64,000 nt of DNA from Segatella oulorum JCM 14966 (GTDB lineage: Bacteria > Bacteroidota > Bacteroidia > Bacteroidales > Bacteroidaceae): positions 1-64,000 of the forward strand of contig NZ_BAJQ01000006.1 in assembly GCF_000613785.1 (NCBI RefSeq), read 5' to 3'. Shown one piece after another: positions 8,010 to 16,419 of this stretch (within the stretch, counting starts at the first letter, position 1; each line of letters starts with the position of its first letter). The translations under genes and the position numbers were made by a program. Under the pieces are notes generated by a model that saw nothing but the letters and a program-made list of their open reading frames with translations, was not told the DNA's origin and did no database searches.

Positions 8010-8155
8010 TTAGGTATAAAAGTTTTGCGAAATAAAATATATTATGTATCTTTGCAGGCGTATAGCTGTATATACGGCTATACGTATATAAGTCAATAAA
8101 GGAATACAACAATACGTATATACATAAAAAATATAAATCAAACGGTATGGAAAAG
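7984..8155 (+). repeat. Direct repeat, copy B: promoter and leader of parA
   Basis: The second copy of the 6931-7103 repeat. The promoter is TTTG 8024-8027, 19 nt, TATCTTTG 8047-8054, a perfect Bacteroidetes consensus. The early transcript contains the same GTATAGC/GCTATAC dyad, placed where a partition protein would repress initiation. It ends in the first codons of parA. The two copies differ at only a few positions, mainly near the ends. Confidence 0.8.
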
Positions 8156-8929
8156 CAAGTAAAAATTATCTCATTTGCCAACCACAAAGGAGGGGTTGGC
8201 AAGACTACCACTACTGCCAGTGTAGGTTCTATCCTTGCCTCTATGGGAAAAAAGGTGTTGTTGGTGGACATGGATGCCCAAAGCAATCTTACTACCTCCC
8301 TATTAAAAGATAATCAAGTTGATCAGACCATCTATGATGCTCTTTCCGCTTCTTGCAGGGGAGCAGCTTACAATTTGGCAATCTATCCGATAGCAGAAAA
8401 TCTTGACATCGTTCCATCTTCATTGCGTCTTGCATCTGCTGATCTTGAACTCTCTTCTGTCATGGCAAGAGAACACATCCTCGCAGACATATTAAGAGGT
8501 AAGAAGGCGGACTATGACTATATTCTGATAGATTGTCCACCATCTTTGGGTCTTCTTACTCTTAACGCAGTTACGGCATCAGATTTGGTTGTAATACCTC
8601 TGCTTGCAGAAGTACTGCCTTTCCAGGGTCTTACTATGATCAGCGATTTTGTCAGAATGGTAAAGCAGAAGCTAAATCCAAAGATTGAGATTACCGGTAT
8701 TCTCCTCACTCGCTGGGAAAAATCCAATTTGAGCAGACAGATCGAGGATGGTCTTAGGGCCAAGCTTGGCGATAAAGTGTTCCGAACCAAGATCCGAAAG
8801 AACATCAAGATTGCCGAAGCACCCCTGGAAGCCGTCAATATTGTTGACTATGATCCGAAGAGCAACGGAGCTGCTGATTACAAGGCTTTCGTAGGAGAAC
8901 TTTTAGACAGGACGAAGAAGAACCTATAA
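8147..8929 (+). CDS. parA: ParA-family partition ATPase
   Basis: A 260-residue ParA/Soj ATPase. The deviant Walker A NHKGGVGKTTTTAS (about residues 12-25), Walker A' VLLVDMDAQSN (about 38-48) and Walker B YILIDCPPSLGLLT (about 124-137) are all present and in order. It lacks an N-terminal HTH, as in chromosomal and type Ib-like ParA, so autoregulation would rely on the partner protein. The promoter with the GTATAGC dyad lies directly upstream, and the partner gene follows 9 nt after the stop. Function: ATP-driven segregation of the element on the nucleoid. In Bacteroidetes conjugative elements this position is also called TraA. Confidence 0.9.
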   Translation: MEKQVKIISFANHKGGVGKTTTTASVGSILASMGKKVLLVDMDAQSNLTTSLLKDNQVDQTIYDALSASCRGAAYNLAIYPIAENLDIVPSSLRLASADLELSSVMAREHILADILRGKKADYDYILIDCPPSLGLLTLNAVTASDLVVIPLLAEVLPFQGLTMISDFVRMVKQKLNPKIEITGILLTRWEKSNLSRQIEDGLRAKLGDKVFRTKIRKNIKIAEAPLEAVNIVDYDPKSNGAADYKAFVGELLDRTKKNL

Positions 8930-8938
8930 TTTACATTT

Positions 8939-9298
8939 ATGAGCAAAGGCATTAACAAAGACTCCATGAGCAGTCTTTTGGAAGGACTTACTTCTGTCAG
9001 GAGTACAACTCCGGAAGATCATCACCAGCCAAATCCAAGCTCCAATTCAAAGGATGAAGTAACATCCATCCCAGTGGATAAGCCGATATCTAAAGGTGGT
9101 TCAAAGGAAAGAATATGTACCTCCGTCGATAAGAACGTCATGAATAAGATACGTACCATATCAGAAACAGAGGGTATTCAAATCAATGAACTTATTACCT
9201 TAGGTCTTGACATGGTTATATCTAAATATGAAGAGGCGCATGGGCCGGTGCGGCCTAAAAAGATTAACAAAGGCAATATAGACAACATCTTTCGTTAA
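8939..9298 (+). CDS. ParA partner, probable ribbon-helix-helix centromere-binding protein
   Basis: A 119-residue protein with a disordered Ser/Pro-rich N-terminal half and a compact C-terminal part (about residues 58-104: KERICTSVDKNVMNKIRTIS...) that fits a beta-strand plus two helices of the ribbon-helix-helix fold. Such small proteins follow parA in many plasmids and in Bacteroidetes mobile elements (TraB/DUF3408-like). It would bind the repeated centromere and stimulate ParA. Candidate sites are the GTATA dyads in the parA leader and elsewhere in this window. Confidence 0.6.
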   Translation: MSKGINKDSMSSLLEGLTSVRSTTPEDHHQPNPSSNSKDEVTSIPVDKPISKGGSKERICTSVDKNVMNKIRTISETEGIQINELITLGLDMVISKYEEAHGPVRPKKINKGNIDNIFR

Positions 9299-9336
9299 GG
9301 CAGGAAGTCTATACTACCATTTTTAGTACACATAAG

Positions 9337-9370
9337 AAGGACGAGCAATCAGTAATGGTCACTCGTCCTT
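9337..9370. terminator. Bidirectional hairpin between par operon and minus-strand primase
   Basis: AAGGACGAG (9337-9345) pairs perfectly with CTCGTCCTT (9362-9370) around a 16-nt loop. It lies between two convergent genes, as expected for a shared terminator. A T-tract is weak on the plus strand. Confidence 0.65.
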
Positions 9371-9414
9371 GTATGTTTATGCAAGCAGAAATACCGGAAT
9401 ACATAATATGGAAT

Positions 9415-10443
9415 TTACGGTCTTTCACTATTCAGGATAGTAGCCAATTCTTCCGTGGTGTGTCCCAAACGGAAGAAATCACTGATATCCTTTTCCGATT
9501 TTTCACCTGAAAGAGGAAGTAGGACTCTTCTTACATTATATTTTCCAGTATATTCCTGTACTCGCTTTTTCGACTCACTTTGTCCTGTTGCATCCATATC
9601 ATAAAGGATAACAATTGCCCGGAACCTTCCGGCAAGCTGTTGCATAAGACTGTCAGGTAACTTGGCAGTCTCGCTATTCAGGCATATCGCATGGAACCCA
9701 TGTGCTGCCAGCGACATGACATCTTTCTCCCCGCCGGTGATGAAGACATATCCGCCTTGTGGCGGTAGCTGTTCCCAACCGAAAATGTATGGTCTCGGAA
9801 GGACACCAGCATAGAGAAATCTGTTTTTGGAGCAGGGAGAATAGATTTTGATGCCATCATTGTTATTAAAGAGGTATCCAAAAGCCGGATACTTTGGTGT
9901 GCCATAAACCGTAAATTCCTTTCCATTCTCTTTTGACATTCTGCACGACGAAAGGCTTGCAACATGATAGCGTCCCAGCGTATCCTGATCAATTCCATAA
10001 CGCTGCCAAAAACACAGTTCCTCCATGGTAAAAGGCTTTTCCTTGTATTGGAATGAAAGTACGGAGGAAGTCTCCGGTTCCCGTCTCTTTACAATCCTCT
10101 TACAAATGGTTTCTGTTTGCGGAAATGAGTTATTGAACAATCCCAGGCAAAGCTCTTTGTCTATCACCTTCAGGATATCCTTAAATGCAGTCTTTACATT
10201 CATATTGCACAGTCTGCCCACAATGGCAAAGCAGTTGCCACAGAAGCTGCTGTCGCCAAAATCCTGTAAATAATACTCCACTTGTCCGTATGTGTTTTTA
10301 TTCGCATACAGATGGCATGAAGGCCGGCTGTCTTCCCTGAAGGGATTTTTAAAGATTCTCTTCAGGCATACATCGCCTAAGTAATGTGTAAACACATCCA
10401 GTCCACCACCTGTCAGATAAAGTATTTGTTGTCTTTCGTTCAT
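9415..10443 (-). CDS. DNA primase-like protein, paralogue of the 2715 gene
   Basis: 342 residues with the same architecture as the plus-strand paralogue: CHC2-like block (FKNPFREDSRPSCHLY ... LQDFGDSSFCGNCFAIV), Toprim (YVFITGGEKDVMSLAAHG) and IVILYDMDATGQ, then the shared tail SGEKSEKDISDFFRLGHT. The central part (residues about 110-190) differs more. It is the second gene downstream of repeat R1 on the minus strand, after the 10545 orphan. Conjugative plasmids of other phyla send or quickly express primases in the recipient to start second-strand synthesis; this copy is well placed for such a role. Confidence 0.75.
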   Translation of the reverse strand: MNERQQILYLTGGGLDVFTHYLGDVCLKRIFKNPFREDSRPSCHLYANKNTYGQVEYYLQDFGDSSFCGNCFAIVGRLCNMNVKTAFKDILKVIDKELCLGLFNNSFPQTETICKRIVKRREPETSSVLSFQYKEKPFTMEELCFWQRYGIDQDTLGRYHVASLSSCRMSKENGKEFTVYGTPKYPAFGYLFNNNDGIKIYSPCSKNRFLYAGVLPRPYIFGWEQLPPQGGYVFITGGEKDVMSLAAHGFHAICLNSETAKLPDSLMQQLAGRFRAIVILYDMDATGQSESKKRVQEYTGKYNVRRVLLPLSGEKSEKDISDFFRLGHTTEELATILNSERP

Positions 10444-10544
10444 TTTTTCTTATTGGAATGTTAGTTGATCATATTGCCCGTCAAGCCGATAGCACAGCTA
10501 AAAAATGAAATACTGTGAATGAGGTTGTAGTCTACGGTGAGCTG

Positions 10545-11078
10545 TTAATCCTCATTGTCCCAGTCAATCAGTCCGATAGCATAATGATGGGTATCAAAGT
10601 AGTAGCTCATGGAATGCAGTTTTATTTCCTCATACAAGCTACCCCGATATGTCACCACGGCTTCGTCTTCTCCAAGAGCGCAAATAGCGTCATACACCTC
10701 TCGACGTTCTTTCAGAAAATTCTCTACATCATCGAAGTTGTCGAAATCTGATATGATTTCCTGCACTTCGTTCTCGTAATAATTATTGGCATCATCGGCT
10801 GTAAACAACAGATAGTCGTCACCATAGTCCTCGGCTGTGCGAATAAAAGGATCGTATGCCCGATTACCAGTTCTATACCAAAGACTCCAACCGTCGCGTT
10901 TGTGGAAGATCTCAATACTGAGATTATGCTGCTCTGCATATTCACGTGCTTCTTCCATAGAGTCAAAGCCGATGATGGCCTTTTTCAGGCAGCGTGGATA
11001 ACCATTACGCTCCGATGTCGTTTCAATCAACTCAAGGCCGCCCTGTGCTGCCAAATCAATAAAATCAAACTGTGTCAT
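10545..11078 (-). CDS. Orphan protein, 177 aa, first gene downstream of R1
   Basis: An acidic soluble protein. A short segment (SMEEAREYAEQHNLSIEIF, about residues 31-49) looks like a small alpha/beta unit common in plasmid orphans, followed by an aromatic-rich region (DGWSLWYRTGNRAYDPF) and a very acidic middle. No family is assigned. The start at 11078 lies just beside repeat R1, whose first 50 bp are also shared with the leader of the 54145 gene. Acidic orphans at such a place are candidates for anti-restriction or other entry functions. Confidence 0.55.
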   Translation of the reverse strand: MTQFDFIDLAAQGGLELIETTSERNGYPRCLKKAIIGFDSMEEAREYAEQHNLSIEIFHKRDGWSLWYRTGNRAYDPFIRTAEDYGDDYLLFTADDANNYYENEVQEIISDFDNFDDVENFLKERREVYDAICALGEDEAVVTYRGSLYEEIKLHSMSYYFDTHHYAIGLIDWDNED

Positions 11079-11133
11079 ACTATTTCCCCGTCATGCCGGT
11101 AGGTCAGCTTTATAATTTATGAAGTTATTATTT

Positions 11134-11505
11134 ATTCTGGGCATCCCGATTCTCAACCTTTTTATAGGTTTTTCGTTTCTTCGACCCGAACTTTTTTTTT
11201 ATCATTCCGGTGTAACCGTCATCTCGAACCTTTTATGTGCAAGGTGAAATCGCAGGCATTAAGGGGACATAAGGCAAACAATTGGCCGGTAAAAGTTTTC
11301 AGGAAACCGCAATCTATGATTCCGGAGGGTCATGAAAAGTTTTCCGCCAATAGGACTTGTTCCGGTGTTTTCCGTGTTCCCTGCCTGCGATACCTTTGCA
11401 AAATAAAAGTCGATAGATGACTACAAGCGGATGAAAAGTGAGGTCGAAATCAGAAACGGAAATGGAAAGATAGATATAAGTGAATGTAAAACAAGTACCG
11501 CAGGT
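11134..11505. repeat. Dispersed repeat R1 with hairpin-embedded promoter
   Basis: The first of five near-identical repeats (R2 33180, R3 54601, R4 60831, R5 63747). Arm A (11238-11268) and arm B (11375-11400) pair as TGCA, AGGT, ATCGCAGGC, AGGG and ACA with small bulges. Arm B contains the -7 box TACCTTTG at 11391-11398; the -33 position, 19 nt upstream, reads TTTT here and TTTG in the other copies. Folded as plus single strand, the promoter would point out of the hairpin base into the minus-strand genes 11078-9415. As duplex DNA it would read rightwards. A 61-codon frame (11235-11420) overlaps the element, but it is frame-broken in R4 and R5. Confidence 0.8.
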
Positions 11506-11517
11506 AAGTCAGGCAGA

Positions 11518-11600
11518 TATATTGCTCTCCATGCGTATATATGTATTGTTGTATATACGTCAATATGTATATATGGCAATAAGTATATAAGAATGATATA
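11518..11600. promoter_or_regulatory. AT-rich GTATA array after R1
   Basis: A run of overlapping GTATATA/TATATAC words (for example GTATATATGTAT and GTATATACGTC) directly follows R1. The same kind of sequence follows R2, R3 and R4 and occurs in the par leader. It is probably a protein-binding array. No perfect long dyad is present in this copy. Confidence 0.45.
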
Positions 11601-11725
11601 GGAATAACAAGATAAGAGGAGCAGCACCCATGACTCATCTAATTTACTTGTTTTAGCAAAAATCGGGATAGTTCATAATTTTAAAGTCCCGAATTTTAAC
11701 ACAAAAAAGCCGTAAATCCGCCTAA

Positions 11726-11799
11726 AACATTTTGAAAATGTTAATATAAGAGTTTCTTTTTTTTAAGGCTGTCTTTCTGATATTAAGTCATTTATTTTG
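11726..11799 (+). promoter_or_regulatory. tra operon promoter with upstream GTTAATATAA box
   Basis: A perfect palindrome AACATTTTGAAAATGTT (11726-11742) overlaps the box GTTAATATAA (11740-11749). The -7-like element TTATTTTG is at 11792-11799, exactly 52 nt from the start of the box, and the ATG of the first tra gene follows 20 nt later. There is no TTTG at the -33 position. Four other operons here have the same arrangement, so an activator bound about 50-60 nt upstream is likely. Confidence 0.75.
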
Positions 11800-11819
11800 T
11801 AGCCAATAAATAAAAGAAT

Positions 11820-12347
11820 ATGGGATCATTCGGTATATACGCAATCGTAGTGACATTCGTCTTTGTTATCTATTATGTAGTTATGATCTGCATGGATTTG
11901 TTCGGGGCGAAAGGTGAGAAGAAAGAAAGTGTAGAAGTCATTCACGCTGGCGCACCTGTCGACAACGCGGATGGCACACCTGCCGTTTCACCTGTCAGAA
12001 TCAGTGAGACCGGTGAAGGAAAGTATCAAATAGAACGTCCCGGTGAAGAAGAACCGGAAAAATACGGGCATGAGACAGAAGAAGCGTCTTCCAATAAGAA
12101 AGGGGACGGCATGGAGACTTCTCAATTTGATCAGAAGCCTCTTACAGCTGAAGATATTGCAGCGTCCGATGCCGAGGAATTAGCCATGCAGGCAAAAGCC
12201 AAGGCCGACTCGATAAGACAAAATTTCAATAATGTTTCTCCGGACATTCAGGGAGCTGTGTATGTAGACGAGTTCGTTGAAGATTATGCTGCCGCCTATT
12301 TGAAAGGCAAGAGTGAAGATGAGCAGGCAGAACAATTAAGTTTCTAA
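11820..12347 (+). CDS. Membrane-anchored acidic protein, first gene of the tra operon
   Basis: 175 residues: one N-terminal transmembrane helix (about residues 6-28) followed by a long, acidic, Glu/Ala-rich and probably disordered cytosolic or periplasmic region with a short helical end (EDYAAAYLKGKSEDEQAEQ). It lies 3 nt before the next tra gene. The position, before the pilin-like genes, matches that of TraD-like small proteins in Bacteroidetes conjugation operons, but sequence alone does not assign it. Confidence 0.5.
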   Translation: MGSFGIYAIVVTFVFVIYYVVMICMDLFGAKGEKKESVEVIHAGAPVDNADGTPAVSPVRISETGEGKYQIERPGEEEPEKYGHETEEASSNKKGDGMETSQFDQKPLTAEDIAASDAEELAMQAKAKADSIRQNFNNVSPDIQGAVYVDEFVEDYAAAYLKGKSEDEQAEQLSF

Positions 12348-12350
12348 GTT

Positions 12351-12707
12351 ATGAAGACATTCAAGTATAAAACATATTTGCTGTTATCGGCATTACTGTT
12401 GCTCACACAGCCAGTCATGGCCACCTGTGGTACGACGGATTACAGTGGCAATTCAGGGCGGTTATATAATATGGTGGTATTCATCTTGACATGCTGTACA
12501 GCCGTATTGTATCTGCTTTATGCCATAGCAGCCATTTTATCCATATACAGCGCGACGAGCATCTATATCAAGATGCAGGCAGGAGAAGAAGGATTTACAA
12601 AGAGCATCATCATTTTAGTCGGCAGCTGCCTTTTCCTGCTTGGGGCCACCATCGTCCTTCCGGCTTTCTTCGGTTTCCAGTTCGGCGTGACCGACAGGCT
12701 TTGGTAA
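12351..12707 (+). CDS. VirB2/TraE-like small membrane protein, 118 aa
   Basis: A signal peptide (MKTFKYKTYLLLSALLLLTQ, cleavage likely after VMA) is followed by two membrane helices (about 40-68 and 84-105). The second half, SATSIYIKMQAGEEGFTKSIIILVGS, is similar in pattern to the next gene (SVYIKMNNEEQDVKKSIMM), a DUF4134 pilin-like TraE. It is thus probably a divergent TraE paralogue, inserted in the inner membrane as a pilus or channel subunit precursor. Two tandem TraE-like genes are notable; the usual operon has one. Confidence 0.6.
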   Translation: MKTFKYKTYLLLSALLLLTQPVMATCGTTDYSGNSGRLYNMVVFILTCCTAVLYLLYAIAAILSIYSATSIYIKMQAGEEGFTKSIIILVGSCLFLLGATIVLPAFFGFQFGVTDRLW

Positions 12708-12758
12708 TTATTTTATTACATATTATTTATTTATTAATTATTTAAAAATTCAAAGACA

Positions 12759-13147
12759 ATGAATCAGACTTTGTCAGTAATGGTAAGCGGAGCCAAAAGC
12801 TTTTGTGTCTCCGCAGGTAAGAAAATCAAGGGAGTAGTGATGGACCCCCGCTTTGTAGCGGTTATGCTGTTGCTGGTTGTTTGCACGGTAGCAGTGGATG
12901 CACAGAGCATGGATTCCGGAGTACAGGCAATCACCAAATCAACCGACGCCCTGAAAAAGTACATCCCTGTCGTAACGAAGCTATGTTATGTTTTGGCAGG
13001 TATCGTCGCTGTTATCGGTTCCATCTCCGTTTACATCAAGATGAACAACGAGGAGCAGGATGTCAAGAAGAGCATCATGATGATTGTCGGTGCCTGCATC
13101 TTCCTCGTGGCGGCAGCCAGGCATTGCCACTGTTCTTCGGACTCTAA
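12759..13147 (+). CDS. traE: TraE (DUF4134, VirB2-like), with a frameshift near its end
   Basis: The protein has a hydrophobic N-terminal signal (FVAVMLLLVVCTVAVDAQ), a loop, then two membrane helices with the family end GACIFLVAAA. The normal ending would be QALPLFFGL and a stop at 13145-13147, but this lies in another frame. The frame actually used continues through GCGGCAGCCAGG (about 13110-13121) as RHCHCSSDSKTKN and runs in frame into traF, giving a 231-residue fusion (12759-13454). A single missing base after 13117 accounts for it. Whether this is a real fusion, a mutation or a base-calling error cannot be settled here. TraE is the presumed pilin-like subunit. Confidence 0.7.
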
Positions 13148-13157
13148 GACGAAGAAT

Positions 13158-13454
13158 ATGGCAACAGTCAAAAGCGACTATCCCGATTACCCGGTATTCA
13201 AGGGGCTTCAAAAGCCTCTTGAATTTCTGGGCCTTCGAGGAAGATACATTGTGTGGGCCGCTGTCACCGTTGGCGGAGGTCTGTTGTCATTCTTGATTGG
13301 CTATGTGATTTTCGGCTTTCTTATAGCACTGGCGTTGCTGACCATTTTTCTGTCAGTAGGAGGAGTCTCCATTTTCGTCAAGCAATATAAAGGTCTTCAT
13401 TCTAAGAAAGCCCCGAAAGGTATCTATATATTCTGCCATTCAAGACATTATTAA
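13158..13454 (+). CDS. traF: TraF (DUF4133, VirB3-like)
   Basis: From its own ATG at 13158 the protein is about 98 residues: a conserved start DYPDYPVFKGLQKPLEFLGLR, then two membrane helices (about 33-75), then the basic tail KQYKGLHSKKAPKG. This matches the DUF4133 family, an inner-membrane partner of the TraG ATPase, and traG follows 33 nt later. The last residues (IYIFCHSRHY) look unlike the family, and another frame would read on for a few residues, so the end may also be shifted. In the sequence as given it is fused in frame to traE. Confidence 0.7.
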   Translation: MATVKSDYPDYPVFKGLQKPLEFLGLRGRYIVWAAVTVGGGLLSFLIGYVIFGFLIALALLTIFLSVGGVSIFVKQYKGLHSKKAPKGIYIFCHSRHY

Positions 13455-13487
13455 AATTACCCGTTTGATAGTAAACAAAACTATTGT

Positions 13488-16406
13488 ATGATTACCCTTA
13501 TCGTCATATTGGTCTTTGCCTCCATCCTGTTGGGGATATACATTTCCATCAAGATTTTCGGAACAGGCAGTAAACGTGCCAAGGTGTTTGAGGACATCTA
13601 TTTCAGTTTTGAGGACGTGAACGAGATAGGTGTAATCTACACAAAGAAAGGCGATTATTCGGCCATCCTGAAGATGGACAATCCCGTGAGGAAGTACTCT
13701 GCCGATACGGACGGTTATTACGAGTTTACTTCCCTATTGGCATCCGTACTCCAAGTGTTGGGTGAGGGGTATGCTATCCACAAACAAGACATCTTCGTCC
13801 GTAAGAACTTCAATATGTCGAGCATTGCAGGAAAGTGTGCCGATGTAAGAAAGCATTTTCTTTCCGATGCCTATTTCAAGTTCTTCAACGGCCGTCCCTA
13901 TATAGATTCTGAAACCTATCTCACCATCACTCAACGTGGTCGAAATGGCGGTTTAAAGGCATATGATGCCGACAAGTGGCGCGATTTCCAAGTCAAGATA
14001 CAGAAGGTCCATGACCGTCTGAAGAGTGAGGACATCAACTGTCGCTTCCTTACGGGAGACGAATGTAAAGAATATACCGAGCGTTTCTTTGCAGTTGATT
14101 TCAATAATGAGGTCGTTTCCATGAATGACTTCAAGGTGGAGTCCGAGAAAATTGGTATGGGCGATGACCAGTTGAAAATCTACAGCCTCTTGGATGTAGA
14201 TGATCCCGGTCTTCCCGGCACCCTTCGCCCTTATGCCGACATCAATGTCAACAACTCCGTCATGCCGCAGGATCTGCTTTCCGACCTTAGCACACTCCCT
14301 GATGTAGACACGCTTATTTACAATCAGGTTATCTTTCTTCCCAATCAGAAGCGGGAGATTTTAAAGTTGGAGAAAAAGAAGAACCGTCACGCTTCCATTC
14401 CCAATCCGAACAATCAGATTGCCGTTGAAGACATCAATAACGTTCTTAACGAAGTAGCCCGTGACGGCAAGCAGTTTGTTTATGCACATTATAATCTTCT
14501 CGTAAAGACCTCTGCAGACAAAAACCTACAAAAGATCACCAACTGTTTGGAGAACCTTTTAGCAAGATACAGCATGCACCTGTCAAAGCGTGCCTATAAC
14601 CAATTGGAGTTGTTCGTTGCCAGCTTCCCCGGCAACTGTTATGAACTCAATGCCGACTACGACCGTTTCCTGACACTTTCCGACCCTGCACTCTGCCTCA
14701 TGTATAAGGAGCGTCAACAGAAAGGGGATGACACGAACCTGAAATGTTACTACACAGACAGGCAGGGCGTACCGATGGCAGTTGATGTGTCAGGCAAGGA
14801 AGGAAAGATTAGGTATACCGACAACTCCAATTTCTTTGTCCTGGGCCCTTCCGGTAGTGGTAAGAGCTTTTTCATGAATACTGTCATGCGGCAGTACTAC
14901 GAGCAGGATACCGATATTGTCATTGTAGATACCGGTGACAGCTACGAAGGTCTTTGCAGCTATTTCGAGGGCATATACATCACATATTCAAAGGAACATC
15001 CCATCTCGATGAACCCTTTCAAGATAGAGAAAGCGGAATATGAGCAGAACTTCCAAGCGAAGAAAGATTTTCTAAGGAATATAATCTTCCTTATCTTCAA
15101 AGGCAGCGGCGAACCCACGAAGCTCGAAGAGACCATCATCAACCAAACCCTCATAGAATACTTCGAAGAGTATTTCAACCCATTTGAAGGCTTTACCGAA
15201 GAGCAGCGTGAAAACATGCGCCATGTCATGGAACTTGAAGATAAACGTACCGGCAAGTATGAGGAATACGAAGAGGAGCTGGAAAAACGTTACGGAGTAT
15301 CTGATGATATTGACGATATAGAAGAAGATGATGATAATGATGAGAGGAAGAAACAGCGTGACCTTCGTCTCCGTGACAAGCTGCAAGCCGTCATCGACGA
15401 TTCCGCCGCTACTGAAGGAGAAAAAGACAATGCGAAGAGCCAGCTGCTTCGTCGCCTTACCCCTGAACTCATAGAGAGTAAGTATCTTCAGCGTATCAAT
15501 AAGAAGATTGACAAGATAGAACGCCAGCGTAAGAAGATGAGAGTTACGGAACTCAACTTCAATACTTATTATGAGTTCGCCATTGAGCGTATTCCTCAAA
15601 TCATGAAGCAGGATCAGGTTAAATTTGCCATCAACGAGTTTGCCACGATCCTAAAGCCGTTCTATAAGGGTGGAGAGATGGAATACACGCTCAACAACGA
15701 AATGGATTCCTCCCTGTTCAATGAGAAGTTCATCGTATTCGAAATTGACAAAATAAAAGAGAATCCCGTCCTTTTTCCTATTGTCGTGTTGATCATCATG
15801 GATGTCTTCACACAGAAGATGCTCTTAAAGGAAGGCCGGAAATGCCTGGTCATAGAAGAAGCATGGAAAGCCATTGCCACCCCTGTCATGGCCACCTATA
15901 TACAGTATCTATACAAGACAGCCCGTAAACACTGGGCCATGGTCGGCGTGGTAACGCAAGAGATACAGGACGTTACCGAGTCCAAGATTGTCAAGGAGGC
16001 TATCATCAACAACTCCGGCGTGTTCATGCTACTTGACCAGAGCAAGTTCAAGGACAAGTTCGACAACATCAAAAAGACCTTGGCTCTGACCGACATCGAC
16101 TGCAAGAAGATTTTCACCATCAACCGCTTGGAGAATAAGGAAGGCCGTTCCCCATTCAAGGAAGTGTTCATCAAACGTGGTCAGGAAGGCGATGTGTACG
16201 GCATTGAAGAACCGCCGGAGTGTTACATGAGTTACACGACGGAGAAGGTAGAGAAACTTGCCCTGAAACTCTACAAGAAGATTCTCCAATGTGACCACCA
16301 ACACGCCATTGAAGCCTTCGTGCGTGATTGGAAACGCTCCGGAATCAAGAGTTCCTTGGAATTTGCACGGAAAGTACTGAAAGAAAGAAAAGTGTTAGAC
16401 AATTAA
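13488..16406 (+). CDS. traG: TraG conjugation ATPase (VirB4 family)
   Basis: A 972-residue VirB4-type ATPase, longer than the usual 800-850 of Bacteroidetes TraG. One N-terminal membrane segment (about 2-20) is followed by the VirB4 N-terminal domain. Walker A GPSGSGKSFF lies at about 452 and Walker B KCLVIEEAWKAI at about 785, with the TQEIQDV motif at about 822. The extra length is a charged insertion (about 590-690) that contains the acidic run DDIDDIEEDDDNDE. It would energise pilus assembly and substrate transfer at the inner membrane. It follows traF by 33 nt and precedes the large periplasmic protein by 13 nt. Confidence 0.92.
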   Translation: MITLIVILVFASILLGIYISIKIFGTGSKRAKVFEDIYFSFEDVNEIGVIYTKKGDYSAILKMDNPVRKYSADTDGYYEFTSLLASVLQVLGEGYAIHKQDIFVRKNFNMSSIAGKCADVRKHFLSDAYFKFFNGRPYIDSETYLTITQRGRNGGLKAYDADKWRDFQVKIQKVHDRLKSEDINCRFLTGDECKEYTERFFAVDFNNEVVSMNDFKVESEKIGMGDDQLKIYSLLDVDDPGLPGTLRPYADINVNNSVMPQDLLSDLSTLPDVDTLIYNQVIFLPNQKREILKLEKKKNRHASIPNPNNQIAVEDINNVLNEVARDGKQFVYAHYNLLVKTSADKNLQKITNCLENLLARYSMHLSKRAYNQLELFVASFPGNCYELNADYDRFLTLSDPALCLMYKERQQKGDDTNLKCYYTDRQGVPMAVDVSGKEGKIRYTDNSNFFVLGPSGSGKSFFMNTVMRQYYEQDTDIVIVDTGDSYEGLCSYFEGIYITYSKEHPISMNPFKIEKAEYEQNFQAKKDFLRNIIFLIFKGSGEPTKLEETIINQTLIEYFEEYFNPFEGFTEEQRENMRHVMELEDKRTGKYEEYEEELEKRYGVSDDIDDIEEDDDNDERKKQRDLRLRDKLQAVIDDSAATEGEKDNAKSQLLRRLTPELIESKYLQRINKKIDKIERQRKKMRVTELNFNTYYEFAIERIPQIMKQDQVKFAINEFATILKPFYKGGEMEYTLNNEMDSSLFNEKFIVFEIDKIKENPVLFPIVVLIIMDVFTQKMLLKEGRKCLVIEEAWKAIATPVMATYIQYLYKTARKHWAMVGVVTQEIQDVTESKIVKEAIINNSGVFMLLDQSKFKDKFDNIKKTLALTDIDCKKIFTINRLENKEGRSPFKEVFIKRGQEGDVYGIEEPPECYMSYTTEKVEKLALKLYKKILQCDHQHAIEAFVRDWKRSGIKSSLEFARKVLKERKVLDN

Positions 16407-16419
16407 ACTCATCAATCAT

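Noticed and set aside
11235-11420. 61-codon frame (MCKVKSQALRG...) conserved in R1, R2 and R3 as a protein gene
   Set aside because: The same sequence is frame-broken in R4 and R5 by single-base losses, and its region is explained by the hairpin arms. Kept only as part of the repeat.
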